The notes: a model not told the origin generated them from the sequence alone. A stretch of 56,527 nt of DNA from Petrimonas sp. (GCA_012839475.1 DUNG01000013.1:1-56527), one strand, 5' to 3'; shown: positions 26,992 through 36,198, numbered from the stretch's first letter. A program made the numbers and translations.

Positions 26992-28638
26992 ATGATCAAG
27001 CAAAACTTCATTAAACTATACGAAGAGAACTTCCAAAAAAATTGGGAGCTGCCAGCCATTACCGATTACAAGGGCGATAATTCCTACACTTATGGTGAGT
27101 TAGCTAGCGAGATCGCGAAGCTTCACCTGCTCTTCAGGGAGCTGGGCATCCAAAAGGGCGACGCCATCGCACTAATCGGCAGGAATCACTCCTCGTGGGC
27201 CATCGTTTTTCTCGCGGCCATCACGTATGGGGCCGTGATCGTCCCCATCCTTCACGAGTTCAACCCGGAGAGCATGGTAAACATCATCTCGCACTCCGAC
27301 TCGAAGCTTCTGTTCGTTCACGAGGATCAATGGAAACCGATCGACGCGGACAAGATACAGATCCCGGTAATCGATATACCCACCTTCTCGCTTATTCAAT
27401 GGAAGGATGAGGAGACGTTGTTAGCTTTTGACAGATGGGAGCAAAAGTTCCACGAGATCTACCCCACCGGGTTCACAAAAGAGGATATCCGATATGCCGA
27501 CGTGAGCAATGACGAAGTAGTGTGCCTCAATTACACCTCCGGCACCACTGGCTTCAGCAAGGGGGTGATGATTACCGCGAACAACTTCGCGGGGAACGTG
27601 ACGTACGCACACCAGTTGGAACTCCTTTTCACCGGTGATCGCCTCCTGGCCTTCCTCCCCATGGCACACGTGTACGGCTGCGCGTTTGATTTCCTCTACG
27701 CCCTCTCGGCCGGCGTTCACGTCACCCTCCTCGGGATGATTCCCACTCCACGGAACTTACTCAACGCGTTACAAGAGGTGCGGCCACACCTTATCATCAC
27801 AGTACCCCTGATCTTCGAGAAAATATACAAAAGCAGAATCCTTCCGACCCTCAACAAGCCACTCATGAAAGGGTTGATGCGCATCCCGGGGGTTGAGCAA
27901 ATCATCCTGAACCGGATTAACAAAAAGCTGATCCACACGTTGGGGGGTCGTTTCCGGCAGGTGATCATCGGCGGTGCAGCCCTGAACGCGGAGGTGGAAG
28001 CCTGCTTTTACAAGATGCGGTTCCCCTTCACGGTGGGTTACGGCATGACAGAGTGCGCTCCCCTTATCTCCTACGACCACCATCACGAATTCGTACCCAC
28101 CTCATGTGGCTCCGTGCTGAAAGGGATCATGGAGGCACGAATTGATTCACCTGACCCGGAAAACACACCCGGTGAAATCCAGGTGCGCGGTGAAAACGTG
28201 ATGAAAGGGTACTACAAGAACCCGGAAGCTACCCGGGACGCCTTTACCAAAGATGGTTGGTTGAAAACAGGCGATTCGGGTGTGATGAAGGATAGGTGCC
28301 TCTTCATCAAGGGACGTATCAAGACGATGATCCTCTCTGCCAATGGGCAAAACATTTACCCCGAGGAGATTGAAGCACAGCTAAATAACCTGCGGTACGT
28401 TGCCGAGAGCTTGGTTGTACCACGTGAAAACAGGCTGGTAGCACTTGTCTACCCCGAAGTGAATGCCATCGCTTCGGACGGTATCACGCCACGGGAGCTC
28501 GAAGAGATCATGGTTGAGAACAAAAACACCCTTAATCAATCGGTCGCTCAATACGAACAAATCAGCGAAATTGAAATCGTGGAGAAGGAGTTTGAAAAGA
28601 CGCCGAAAAAAAGTATCAAGCGATTTCTCTACACTTGA
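26992..28638 (+). CDS. Long-chain acyl-CoA synthetase-like AMP-binding protein
   Basis: This 548-aa ANL-family enzyme forms acyl-adenylate and acyl-CoA. It shows [13 protein letters not shown] near residue 185, the VGYGMTECAP motif near 345, GDSGVMKDRCLFIKGRIKTMI near 425, and an ending KTPKKSIKRFLYT with the catalytic-type lysines. I chose the ATG at 26992 (MIKQNFIKLYEE); three codons upstream is only a TTG. The C-terminal domain resembles long-chain fatty-acid ligases used in membrane lipid remodelling. It is a single gene with a consensus promoter, divergent from mtaB, and only distantly similar to the other ligase at 10355-12022. Confidence 0.9.
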   Translation: MIKQNFIKLYEENFQKNWELPAITDYKGDNSYTYGELASEIAKLHLLFRELGIQKGDAIALIGRNHSSWAIVFLAAITYGAVIVPILHEFNPESMVNIISHSDSKLLFVHEDQWKPIDADKIQIPVIDIPTFSLIQWKDEETLLAFDRWEQKFHEIYPTGFTKEDIRYADVSNDEVVCLNYTSGTTGFSKGVMITANNFAGNVTYAHQLELLFTGDRLLAFLPMAHVYGCAFDFLYALSAGVHVTLLGMIPTPRNLLNALQEVRPHLIITVPLIFEKIYKSRILPTLNKPLMKGLMRIPGVEQIILNRINKKLIHTLGGRFRQVIIGGAALNAEVEACFYKMRFPFTVGYGMTECAPLISYDHHHEFVPTSCGSVLKGIMEARIDSPDPENTPGEIQVRGENVMKGYYKNPEATRDAFTKDGWLKTGDSGVMKDRCLFIKGRIKTMILSANGQNIYPEEIEAQLNNLRYVAESLVVPRENRLVALVYPEVNAIASDGITPRELEEIMVENKNTLNQSVAQYEQISEIEIVEKEFEKTPKKSIKRFLYT

Positions 28639-28708
28639 AATAGACAATTAGTCACTTAATTATCAAGTATGATTTTCAAACACAATCGTCAAGCATAATA
28701 TCAGCATC

Positions 28709-30163
28709 ATGAATAAAACAGTTACCGCTGTCCTATTCCTAATAGCAACTATTACCGTTGGATGCAATCAACGCACCAACACCTTTTTTGAGAAGGAACT
28801 CACGTTCCCGGAGATGGTTACCACCGATCAAAAGGTAAAGCTCTCCGCGTATGTCGTCCCCACCCCACAACAATTGGAGTGGCAACAGCTGGAGCTGACT
28901 GCCTTCATCCACTTCGGGATGAACACCTTCACAGGTCGTGAGTGGGGGGAAGGCACGGAGGATCCCGCGCTCTTTAACCCCACCGACTTTAACGCGGAAC
29001 AGTGGGTAACCACCCTGCAGGAGGCTGGATTCAAGATGCTGATCCTAACGGCGAAACACCACGATGGTTTCTGCTTGTGGCCAACCGCCACTACCCAACA
29101 TTCCGTGGCCTTCTCCCCGTGGCGAGAGGGACAAGGGGATGTGGTGAAGGAGGTGAAGGCGGCCTGCGACAAGTACAACATGAAGTTTGGCGTTTACCTC
29201 TCACCGTGGGACAGAAACGCGGAGAGCTACGGCGATTCGCCGAGGTACAACGCGCTGCTGACGGAGCAACTAACCGAGCTGCTCACCCGCTACGGCGAGA
29301 TACACGAGGTGTGGTTTGACGGAGCCAACGGCGAAGGACCTAACGGCCGGGTTCAGGAGTACGACTGGGCACGCTTCTACCACGTGATTGACAGCCTGCA
29401 GCCTTCGGCAGTAAAGGCGATCATGGGTAACGACGTGCGGTGGGTAGGCAACGAAAAGGGACTCGGCAGGAAGACCGAGTGGAGTGTCACGCCACTGCAG
29501 CCGGATATCAACGAGTCGATCATCAGCGAGAACCGGCGACTCGACATCTCCCCCACAGCCAATGATTTAGGGGGCCGGGAACTGATCGCCAAAGCGAAGA
29601 CCATCTACTGGTATCCTTCTGAGGTGGATGTTTCCATTCGCCCGGGCTGGTTTTACCATCCCGAGGAGGACGACCAGGTGAAAACGTTGAAAGAGCTGGT
29701 CAATATTTACTACCAGTCGGTAGGCATGAACTCGGTCTTGCTCCTCAACATCCCGCCCGATACACGGGGTCAACTGCATGAGGTGGATGTGCAGCGGCTA
29801 AAAGAGTTCGGTGCCTATATCCAGAACACCTTTCAAAACGAAAAGCTGATTGATGGTGAAGGGTTATGGGAAGCCCGTCCCGGGGACTCCAAGGAGTTTG
29901 CCCTGCTGCCCGATGAGCCCATCAACACGGTTCTCCTGCAAGAAGAGATCACAAAGGGTCAACGGGTAGAGGCGTTTAACGTGGAGGGACTGGTGGATGG
30001 TGAATGGGTACTATTGACCGAGGGGAGCACCATCGGCTACAAGCGACTGCTCCGGTTCAACGATGTCTCCCCTACCCGTTTACGGGTCAATATAACGGGC
30101 ACCCGCGACGTGGCCAATATCGCCAAGGTGGGGGCTTACCACGCGCCAGCCCTCGGTGATTAA
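28709..30163 (+). CDS. GH29 alpha-L-fucosidase lipoprotein
   Basis: This 484-aa exported glycosidase releases terminal alpha-linked fucose. The lipoprotein signal ends at Cys19 (TITVGC). The GH29 catalytic domain spans about 50-370 with FIHFGMNTF (66-74), LTAKHHDGFCLW (113-124) and the nucleophile Asp204 in EVWFDGANGEG. A C-terminal beta-sandwich region follows (about 385-480, EGLWEARPGDS onward). The sequence style suits the GH29-B group, which prefers branched alpha-1,3/1,4 fucose as in Lewis antigens; that is family-level inference. The gene is not next to the SusCD pair, so it is a stand-alone fucosidase in this window. Confidence 0.93.
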   Translation: MNKTVTAVLFLIATITVGCNQRTNTFFEKELTFPEMVTTDQKVKLSAYVVPTPQQLEWQQLELTAFIHFGMNTFTGREWGEGTEDPALFNPTDFNAEQWVTTLQEAGFKMLILTAKHHDGFCLWPTATTQHSVAFSPWREGQGDVVKEVKAACDKYNMKFGVYLSPWDRNAESYGDSPRYNALLTEQLTELLTRYGEIHEVWFDGANGEGPNGRVQEYDWARFYHVIDSLQPSAVKAIMGNDVRWVGNEKGLGRKTEWSVTPLQPDINESIISENRRLDISPTANDLGGRELIAKAKTIYWYPSEVDVSIRPGWFYHPEEDDQVKTLKELVNIYYQSVGMNSVLLLNIPPDTRGQLHEVDVQRLKEFGAYIQNTFQNEKLIDGEGLWEARPGDSKEFALLPDEPINTVLLQEEITKGQRVEAFNVEGLVDGEWVLLTEGSTIGYKRLLRFNDVSPTRLRVNITGTRDVANIAKVGAYHAPALGD

Positions 30164-30264
30164 ACGGCAACTAAAACCGGACTACTAGACTGGGCAATCA
30201 ATCCAAGCAACTGAACCAAACGATATAAACGATGTTTCAACGGCGAAAGTATAAAGCCAACCCT

Positions 30265-30954
30265 ATGAAAGCGATTCTTCTACTGCTTCTATTTATAACG
30301 ACCCTGGCAAACGGGCAGACCGTGGGCGACCTGTTTAAGGCGATGCCCTCGGAACTGCTCCCTGGCCTGTCGGATGGCAATAAAACCATGTTGCTGGTCG
30401 ATACCGGGCAAACCAGCGTACCTTACGCGCTGGGTGAGGTGAAAAAGAGGGTGCATAGCGATGACCACCTGCTGATTCAAACCTCTAACGTGGGCACCAT
30501 CGAGCTGAAGTTGCTGCCGGTTGCCCACCTACCGGTAACCAAGGGTCCCATGTCGCAAGGATTGGCTAGGCCGGACTCCGAAACGCCAAATCTCACATCC
30601 CAGGACTCAATGATTATTTGCGTGATCAGGACCGTCTGCGCCCAGGCGTGCGACAGCCACATCGATTTTTACAGCACGGGGTGGAAGAAAATAGACGATT
30701 CCACGCTCCTACCTACCATCAACGGAGAAATTTTCTTTGATTCTTCCCAAAAAGGGCGGGAAAATTATAAATATGCTGTATCTTTGCCGGGAATTTATCC
30801 CGTATCGGCTAAGTTCAGCGGTAACGGGACCGATCTGCTCCTTGCTTTCGATTTCAAGAAACACCTTGATGACCGACAAATTGAAGAGGTAGTACCTTTC
30901 CTCAAGAGCGACAAGATCGTGCTCAAATGGGACGGGATATCCTTCAAGGAGTAG
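30265..30954 (+). CDS. DUF3256 family exported protein
   Basis: This 229-aa exported protein starts with the signal peptide MKAILLLLLFITTLANGQ. I chose the ATG at 30265 because the signal begins there; ATG 30232 is also in frame. The body has DUF3256-type features: GDLFKAMPSELLPGLSDGNK after the signal, HLLIQTSNVGTIELKLLP, and ICVIRTVCAQACDSHIDFYS. The family is confined to Bacteroidales as far as I know and has no assigned function. It lies upstream of, and in the same direction as, tRNA-Arg and downstream of the fucosidase gene. Confidence 0.8.
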   Translation: MKAILLLLLFITTLANGQTVGDLFKAMPSELLPGLSDGNKTMLLVDTGQTSVPYALGEVKKRVHSDDHLLIQTSNVGTIELKLLPVAHLPVTKGPMSQGLARPDSETPNLTSQDSMIICVIRTVCAQACDSHIDFYSTGWKKIDDSTLLPTINGEIFFDSSQKGRENYKYAVSLPGIYPVSAKFSGNGTDLLLAFDFKKHLDDRQIEEVVPFLKSDKIVLKWDGISFKE

Positions 30955-30973
30955 GTAAGAATAACGACACTTT

Positions 30974-31045
30974 GCACCCGTAGTTCAATGGATAGAATAC
31001 CGGATTCCGGTTCCGGCGATGTGGGTTCGATTCCCGCCGGGTGTA
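30974..31045 (+). tRNA. tRNA-Arg (anticodon CCG)
   Basis: A complete 72-nt cloverleaf can be drawn. The acceptor stem is GCACCCG/CGGGTGT (G-U at the end), the D stem GTTC/GAAT, and the anticodon stem CCGGA/TCCGG with loop TTCCGGT (anticodon CCG, reads CGG). The T stem is GTGGG/CCCGC with loop TTCGATT. The discriminator base is A and CCA is not encoded. The 3' end lies 16 bp from coaC, where an AT-richer block begins. Confidence 0.96.
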
Positions 31046-31061
31046 CTTTTTAAGCCGACTA

Positions 31062-31664
31062 TCAGTCACATAAGAATTTCTTTATTTCAGCAACAATTTG
31101 CTGCCAGTCCAGCAATTTCCCGGTGCCAATATCACCGCAAGCCAGCTCGCCGGATGCCGTTCCAAAGAGGTGATAGCCGTGTTTTTTCAGCTTTTGGATA
31201 TTTTCTTGTACAATGCTGTTTTCATACATGGCCGTGTTCATGGCGGGGAAAATCAGCACGGGGTTTTTTGTCGCCATTACAGTCGTGCTGAGCATATCAT
31301 CGGCTATGCCATTGGCAATTTTACCGATTATATTGGCTGTTGCAGGAACAATGACTAACAGATCTGCCGCTTTTGCCAGGCTAACGTGCTTCGTGTCCCA
31401 TTTTGCTACCGGGTCAAACATTTCTGTCACCACGGCATTGCGCGATAGGGTTTGAAAGGTAAGTGGCGTAACAAACTGTTGAGCCGCTTTCGTCATGATT
31501 ACCTTCACGTTATAGCCGTCTTTTCTCAACTGATTGACCACCTCAACAGCCTTGTAGCACGCTATCCCACCCGACACGCCGATTACCACGGTTTTTTTCG
31601 TGTTAGTTTCGCGGGGGTGCCCCGGCGTGATTTCTTCTCCTTTTAAATGACTGTTAGTATTCAT
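31062..31664 (-). CDS. coaC: Phosphopantothenoylcysteine decarboxylase (separate CoaC)
   Basis: This 200-aa HFCD-family flavoprotein decarboxylates 4'-phosphopantothenoylcysteine to 4'-phosphopantetheine. It shows the start of the flavin fold (IGVSGGIACYKAVEVV, residues 28-43), the catalytic His in WDTKHVSLAKAADLLVIVPAT, the substrate-clamp PAMNTAMYENS, and the reactive Cys in SGELACGDIGTGKL. The first 22 residues are hydrophilic and unusual. In most bacteria it is fused to CoaB; here it stands alone and ends the pan operon. It is separated from coaB by a 239-bp gap filled with a long palindrome. Confidence 0.92.
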   Translation of the reverse strand: MNTNSHLKGEEITPGHPRETNTKKTVVIGVSGGIACYKAVEVVNQLRKDGYNVKVIMTKAAQQFVTPLTFQTLSRNAVVTEMFDPVAKWDTKHVSLAKAADLLVIVPATANIIGKIANGIADDMLSTTVMATKNPVLIFPAMNTAMYENSIVQENIQKLKKHGYHLFGTASGELACGDIGTGKLLDWQQIVAEIKKFLCD

Positions 31665-31690
31665 AATCCAATAATCTTCAAATTAATTTC

Positions 31691-31902
31691 TTAACTTTCG
31701 CTTGTAACTGTTTAATAGCTTTCAGGCTCGACTTGCGTAAATTTCGTGACCCATCTACTGCTTGATTGCTAAAAGGAAAATAACTCGCTTGCGCTCAAAC
31801 AGCTTTCCTTTTTTAACGCAATCTTCGCTGGATGTGTTCCCACGAAAGTTTACGAGGTCTTCGCCCTGAAAGCTCAAACAGTAAACAACACGCGAACGTT
31901 AA
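31691..31902 (-). repeat. 212-bp imperfect palindrome between coaB and coaC
   Basis: Almost the whole coaB-coaC gap is one inverted repeat. Left arm words, moving inward, are TTAAC, TTCGC, ACTGTTT, AGCTTTCAGG, CGTAAA, TTTCGTG, CATC, GATTGC and AAAAGGAAA. The reverse complement of the right arm gives TTAAC, TTCGC, ACTGTTT, AGCTTTCAGG, CGTAAA, TTTCGTG, CATC, GATTGC and AAAAGGAAA in the same order with small indels. The arms run about 31691-31779 and 31804-31902 around a 24-nt centre. The outer end touches the coaB stop codon. Candidate explanations are a miniature inverted-repeat element or a structured intergenic RNA. No transposase gene is near. Confidence 0.75.
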
Positions 31903-31903
31903 G

Positions 31904-32677
31904 TTAATTTTTTAGCATACTGTCAATAATCAGTTTTGCAATTTCAGACTTACCGACTGCCCGGGCAATTATCTTCTTTCCTTTCACCAAAATAGCTTGA
32001 TGATTGGTTTCGCCGATCGCTGAAGCTTCATTCGCCACGACCAAATCGCACCTGTTTTTTTCTGCCAATTCATTGGCAACATGCAGTAATTCGGTTTCAT
32101 CCACGTTTACAAGTAGCTTAAATCCCACTAGGAAGGTGTTCGGGTTGTTCTTTTTTATCAACGGGATGACTTTTTTCGTTCGTTTTAATCCAACGAGAAT
32201 ATCCTCGTCCGATGAGATTTTTTCGCCCGTGGAGTATCGTGATCGCGGGTTTTCTAATAGATAACGCACCTCTTCAGCCGTGAAACCATCGGGATGTTGT
32301 AGCGCTTCAATTTCCCGTGCAAGCTTAACATGGCTAACCAAGTAGCTAAATGTAAAATCCGAAATCGCCATGGAATGGATAAAATAATCCAGTGCCACTT
32401 CTTTCGTCAGCTTATCCACCGCTTGAAACACGCTTTCAGCATCCGTTACAGGAATAAAACTGACTTTCTTTTTGTCATTTTCAGCTAACCCTTTGATAAT
32501 CGCATTTCGGGTGTGGATGTAGTGAACGTGAAAATCGGCAACAGATGGCGTGTTGAACTTGCTGAGCACGGCTTCCAAGCAGTGCCATCCCAACGAACCC
32601 GTGCTGATATTCGTGATTTCACGCACTCCATCCATGCTTTCAGAAGTTCCCCCGGCTGTAATGGCAATATTTATCAT
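31904..32677 (-). CDS. coaB: Phosphopantothenoylcysteine synthetase (separate CoaB)
   Basis: This 257-aa enzyme joins 4'-phosphopantothenate and cysteine using a nucleoside triphosphate. The family start MINIAITAGGTSESMDGVREITNISTGSLG gives the Rossmann nucleotide loop; the frame also has an ATG three codons earlier. Further motifs are FIHSMAISDFT, the lysine-rich VIPLIKKNNPNTFLVGFKLL and LVANEAS. The sequence type resembles the stand-alone CoaB proteins of streptococci and enterococci rather than the CoaB half of a fused CoaBC. It lies 32 bp after panD in the pantothenate operon. Confidence 0.9.
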   Translation of the reverse strand: MINIAITAGGTSESMDGVREITNISTGSLGWHCLEAVLSKFNTPSVADFHVHYIHTRNAIIKGLAENDKKKVSFIPVTDAESVFQAVDKLTKEVALDYFIHSMAISDFTFSYLVSHVKLAREIEALQHPDGFTAEEVRYLLENPRSRYSTGEKISSDEDILVGLKRTKKVIPLIKKNNPNTFLVGFKLLVNVDETELLHVANELAEKNRCDLVVANEASAIGETNHQAILVKGKKIIARAVGKSEIAKLIIDSMLKN

Positions 32678-32709
32678 TGTTAGCATGTTTTTAGCCGTGA
32701 AAGAAGTTG

Positions 32710-33102
32710 TCAGAAAAACGAATCAACCGTTTGTCCGGCAGTTTCAGTGATTTTTTTCAAAATCTGGTTGTTATCGCCCAGTAAAAGCACGGTCGGCTTG
32801 TAATTTGCTACCTCGTCAGGTGTCATATGCGCGTAAGCCATGATGATGACTTTATCGCCCGGTTGTACCAGTCGAGCCGCGGCACCGTTTAGGCAGATGG
32901 TTCCGCTTCCCCGCTTTCCCTCTATCACGTAAGTTTCAAAGCGCGCACCGTTGTTATTATTGACAACCTGCACTTTTTCGTGTACGACGATTCCGGCTGC
33001 ATCTAACAGGTCACGGTCGATGGTGACACTTCCGGTGTAATTCAAGTTGGCCTCGGTGACTGTTGCCCGATGCAACTTCGATTTTAGTATCGTTAAAAAC
33101 AT
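32710..33102 (-). CDS. panD: Aspartate 1-decarboxylase
   Basis: This 130-aa pyruvoyl enzyme makes beta-alanine from aspartate. The self-cleavage site is Gly24-Ser25 in NYTGSVTID, giving a pyruvoyl group at residue 25. Active-site residues appear in Tyr22, KLHRATVT (Lys9, His11) and [11 protein letters not shown]. The last 12 residues extend slightly past the usual length. It is the fourth gene of the operon, 98 bp after panC. Confidence 0.96.
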   Translation of the reverse strand: MFLTILKSKLHRATVTEANLNYTGSVTIDRDLLDAAGIVVHEKVQVVNNNNGARFETYVIEGKRGSGTICLNGAAARLVQPGDKVIIMAYAHMTPDEVANYKPTVLLLGDNNQILKKITETAGQTVDSFF

Positions 33103-33200
33103 AGACTTTTCTAATTGTTCTATAAAAAGGTAATATTAAGCCACCACGTGTCTTACATTTGTTCGTGAACACATTTGCTTCGTGCTTCGGTCTTCCAACT

Positions 33201-34049
33201 TTATTCCTCTCCCAAAATTCGATTGTCAATCAGCCGGGTTTTACCAAACTTCACGGCGACCGCCGCGAGTGCCTGATGTTCAACTTTCTTGATTTCAGTC
33301 AAGCTTGGAAAATCGTAAATATCCACGTAATCAATCTCGGCCAGCGGCATTTCTTTTATTTTGTCGGCAATAATGGAAACGAGTTTCTGAACCGCTGTTT
33401 CGCCTGCCAAAAACGCTTTTTCGCCCTCTGCAAGGGCTTGATTAAGGATTGTAGCCTGTTTTCTTTCTTCCTCGTTAAGGTAGGTGTTTCTTGAACTCAT
33501 GGCCAGCCCGTCCTCCTCACGCGCGATCGGGCAAACCACCAATTCGATATCTTGATGCGTATCACGAACCATTTTCATCAGGACGGCAGCTTGTTGAGCA
33601 TCTTTTTGCCCAAAGTAGGCTTTGTCGGGTTTCACGATGTTAAAAAGCATATTCACCACCGTGGTCACGCCTTTAAAATGGGTAGGACGCGAAGCACCGC
33701 AAAGCACGCGTGTGATATTGCCCTCCACTTCCACGAAAGTAGCACTGCCTTCCGGGTACATTTCCGTTACCGAAGGATAAAAAACCACATCGCCACCGGC
33801 ACCCACGGCAAGCGCCGTGTCACGCTTAATGTCACGAGGATAGGTTTCGTAATCTTCGTTAGGAGCAAACTGCGTAGGGTTTACAAAATCGCTTACAACT
33901 ACCACGTCGTTCTCAGCTTTAGCACGTCTGATAAGCGACAGATGCCCTTCGTGCAGAAACCCCATGGTAGGGACCAATCCAACGGTTTTGTTTTTCGTGC
34001 GTTGAGCTTTCAAGTAGTTCCGAAGTTCAGAAATCGTTGTGATGATCAT
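33201..34049 (-). CDS. panC: Pantothenate synthetase
   Basis: This 282-aa enzyme condenses pantoate and beta-alanine with ATP. The nucleotide-binding HIGH-type motif is in PTMGFLHEGHLSLI, pantoate-binding sequence in FVNPTQFAPNEDY, then YFGQKDAQQ and the KMSKS-like MSSRNTYL. Length and motif order are typical. It starts 8 bp after the panB stop. Confidence 0.97.
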   Translation of the reverse strand: MIITTISELRNYLKAQRTKNKTVGLVPTMGFLHEGHLSLIRRAKAENDVVVVSDFVNPTQFAPNEDYETYPRDIKRDTALAVGAGGDVVFYPSVTEMYPEGSATFVEVEGNITRVLCGASRPTHFKGVTTVVNMLFNIVKPDKAYFGQKDAQQAAVLMKMVRDTHQDIELVVCPIAREEDGLAMSSRNTYLNEEERKQATILNQALAEGEKAFLAGETAVQKLVSIIADKIKEMPLAEIDYVDIYDFPSLTEIKKVEHQALAAVAVKFGKTRLIDNRILGEE

Positions 34050-34057
34050 TGCCCTTG

Positions 34058-34873
34058 TTACTTATAGGTATACTCCTCGGAAGGGAAATCACCGCTTTGC
34101 ACTTCGTGGATGTAATTTTTTACGGCAGAAGTGATTATGCTGTTCAGGTCGGCGTATTGTTTTACAAATTTCGGAACAAAATCGTTGTACATTCCCAACA
34201 TATCTTGCAGTACCAATACTTGTCCGTCACAATATCTCCCGGCACCAATACCGATGGTTGGGATGAAAAGCCGCTCAGAAATCTCTTTTGCCAGTGTTTC
34301 GGGTATCCCTTCCAACACGATAGAGAAAACACCAGCATCTTGCAGTGCCAAGGCATCATCCAAGATTCGTTTTGCATTTTCTTCATCGCGACCCTGCACT
34401 TTGAAACCTCCAAAAGCATTTACCGACTGTGGTGTAAGTCCCAAGTGCCCCATCACGGGAATTTGAGCATCAATTATGGCTTTTACTTGGTCGATAATGC
34501 TGCATCCACCTTCCAGTTTTACCGCTTCGGCGCCACCTTCTTTTACTATTCGCCCGGCATTTCTAATAGTATCTTCTACCGAAACGTGGTAAGAGAGGAA
34601 AGGCATATCGCTCACTATCAGGGCATGCGTGTTGGCATTTGCATTGGCTTGAACAATCATTTTAGTGTGGTAAATAATATCATCCACCGTAACGGGCAGC
34701 GTTGAGTCGTGTCCTTGCATGGTCATTGCCAACGAATCACCAATGAGAATGGAATCGACTCCGGCGTCAATAACCAGCTTGGCCATTGAATAATCGTAAG
34801 CCGTGAGCATGGTAATTTTTCTACCTTCGTTTTTGAATTCTTGATACGTTTTTACCGTTACTTTCTTCTTCAT
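34058..34873 (-). CDS. panB: 3-methyl-2-oxobutanoate hydroxymethyltransferase
   Basis: This 271-aa TIM-barrel enzyme makes ketopantoate from ketoisovalerate and methylene-tetrahydrofolate. It shows the start region [33 protein letters not shown] (metal-binding Asp residues), [27 protein letters not shown] and the C-terminal [15 protein letters not shown]. It lies 14 bp downstream of the PanG-like gene that could reduce its product. Confidence 0.97.
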   Translation of the reverse strand: MKKKVTVKTYQEFKNEGRKITMLTAYDYSMAKLVIDAGVDSILIGDSLAMTMQGHDSTLPVTVDDIIYHTKMIVQANANANTHALIVSDMPFLSYHVSVEDTIRNAGRIVKEGGAEAVKLEGGCSIIDQVKAIIDAQIPVMGHLGLTPQSVNAFGGFKVQGRDEENAKRILDDALALQDAGVFSIVLEGIPETLAKEISERLFIPTIGIGAGRYCDGQVLVLQDMLGMYNDFVPKFVKQYADLNSIITSAVKNYIHEVQSGDFPSEEYTYK

Positions 34874-34887
34874 ATTATCTATTTTTG

Positions 34888-35718
34888 TTATTCATCAAAA
34901 ATGTTTTTTAGACGAAAATCGTCTATCATACGCATCGTTTCTTTGCCTAAGACCTTATACACTTCGGTTAATCCCGGTAACTCTTCGGCAAGGATTTCAA
35001 GGTGTTTTCTTACCGTTTGGACGTCGCCACGCTTGATAGGTCCGGTCAAAGCCTCTTTGGGCCCCTTCCCCTCCAAGTTTTGTAACACGCTTGCCATCAG
35101 TGTATTCGCGGCAGGATTTAGAACGTGGCTTGAAATTCTAGCCAACTCGAAAAGCTGGTTGGATGCATGCACCAATGTGACCAAATAATTCGAGATCATG
35201 CATGCCCCGGCGTGATAAGCCGCTTTTTGTTCCTTTTTAATTTCTGCAAATGTAAGGCTTTTATCTTCAAAAACCTGCTTTATTCCTAACAAGTCACCTT
35301 GCTCACCTTCCAAAAAGAACGTTGTTTTGCTAAGCATTTTCACGGCTTGCTCAACCGTGCTGAAAGCCAACAGCGGATGTGCAGAGCAGGTTTCATGTCC
35401 TTGTTTTTTAAGCGAAATCAGCACGTCGGATGTTTTTAGCCCACTCGCGTGTATAAAGGTCTTTTTTTCGTGAATGTTTAATTCGGCAACCTGATTAGCC
35501 ACGCTTTCTATCGCGTCGTCGTTGGTGGTAATCCAGATGAATCGACTTTCGTTTACCATCTCTTCAAGCCGGGTGTAAGCCTTGGAAGAGGTGAGCAGCG
35601 CGGCTGTTTCAGCACTTTTAAATGTTCTACTAAAATACCCGCGGATAGCTATCCCGTTCTCTTTGAAAAAAACGCCCAAAGAAGTTCCCACATTCCCGGC
35701 ACCGATAAATGAGGTCAT
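34888..35718 (-). CDS. panG: Rossmann/DUF2520 protein, probable ketopantoate reductase (PanG type)
   Basis: This 276-aa cytoplasmic oxidoreductase has an N-terminal Rossmann domain ([16 protein letters not shown], residues 3-18, with FSRTF after the second strand) and a C-terminal helical DUF2520 domain (about 140-265, [47 protein letters not shown]). It opens the operon panG-panB-panC-panD-coaB-coaC, in the place where classical PanE would be expected, and no panE is seen in the window. From memory, a DUF2520-type ketopantoate reductase named PanG was described in Francisella; the assignment here rests on that and on position. In many Bacteroidota the same family sits elsewhere and is unannotated. 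Confidence 0.75.
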   Translation of the reverse strand: MTSFIGAGNVGTSLGVFFKENGIAIRGYFSRTFKSAETAALLTSSKAYTRLEEMVNESRFIWITTNDDAIESVANQVAELNIHEKKTFIHASGLKTSDVLISLKKQGHETCSAHPLLAFSTVEQAVKMLSKTTFFLEGEQGDLLGIKQVFEDKSLTFAEIKKEQKAAYHAGACMISNYLVTLVHASNQLFELARISSHVLNPAANTLMASVLQNLEGKGPKEALTGPIKRGDVQTVRKHLEILAEELPGLTEVYKVLGKETMRMIDDFRLKNIFDE

Positions 35719-35751
35719 TTTTTTAATCCTTTATTATTTAAACCTGTAGTT

Positions 35752-35813
35752 CTGTGAAATGATAAAGTATAAGTTCAAATAATTTAATTTCACAGATTAT
35801 TAGTGCAAAGATA
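35752..35813 (-). promoter_or_regulatory. Promoter and 5' hairpin of the pantothenate operon
   Basis: On the minus strand the -7 box TATCTTTG lies at 35806-35813. The first transcribed bases then contain a 9-bp inverted repeat, CTGTGAAAT (35787-35795) with ATTTCACAG (35752-35760), which would fold in the 5' leader ending 33 bp before panG. The -33 position is only TTCG at 21 bp. A very similar stretch of about 34 bp, covering the -7 box and early transcript, occurs before the TRIC gene at about 37758-37794, but without the second hairpin arm. Confidence 0.5.
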
Positions 35814-36052
35814 ATCCTTCCATGATGAACTTCTCGAAAAAAGAAAAAAGAAAGCACATTGATACTTGAATTGGTTTGGGCTATCTCGACGCGGATGTCG
35901 CTTACTATCTTGTAAATGGAAACGCTCGATGGCTTCACCAAAGATAGTTGCCGTTCCCCCACGTCAAAAGGGATTCGCTCACTTTTCTTTTCATGGTCTG
36001 TTCCTGATATAATTTCCTCTATTATTTGGCAAATTATTTGAACAAAAGCACC

Positions 36053-36098
36053 AATAAGTTCCGAAAAATCAAAATATTTTGATTTTTCGGAACTTATT
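36053..36098. repeat. Perfect 46-bp palindrome
   Basis: Two 23-bp arms meet with no spacer (centre between 36075 and 36076, AAAAT|ATTTT). Arms begin AATAAGTTCCG and end CGGAACTTATT, with no mismatch. It lies in the gene-free region between the divergent pan and toxin-antitoxin operons. No T-run follows, but as a 23-bp stem it could terminate transcripts in either direction or be a protein-binding or recombination site. Confidence 0.9.
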
Positions 36099-36198
36099 AA
36101 TCACCTCTGGCAATTTATGTCTAGCTGTTAATTACGCGACTTACGCATTTCCGAATATTTTGGTTTCAGACACAAAAAATGAAATTAATGGAGAACAA

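Noticed and set aside
35738-35962. A 74-codon minus-strand frame upstream of the PanG-like gene
   Set aside because: It overlaps the TATCTTTG promoter box and the leader hairpin, has no ribosome binding site and no family features; the sequence explains itself as regulatory DNA.
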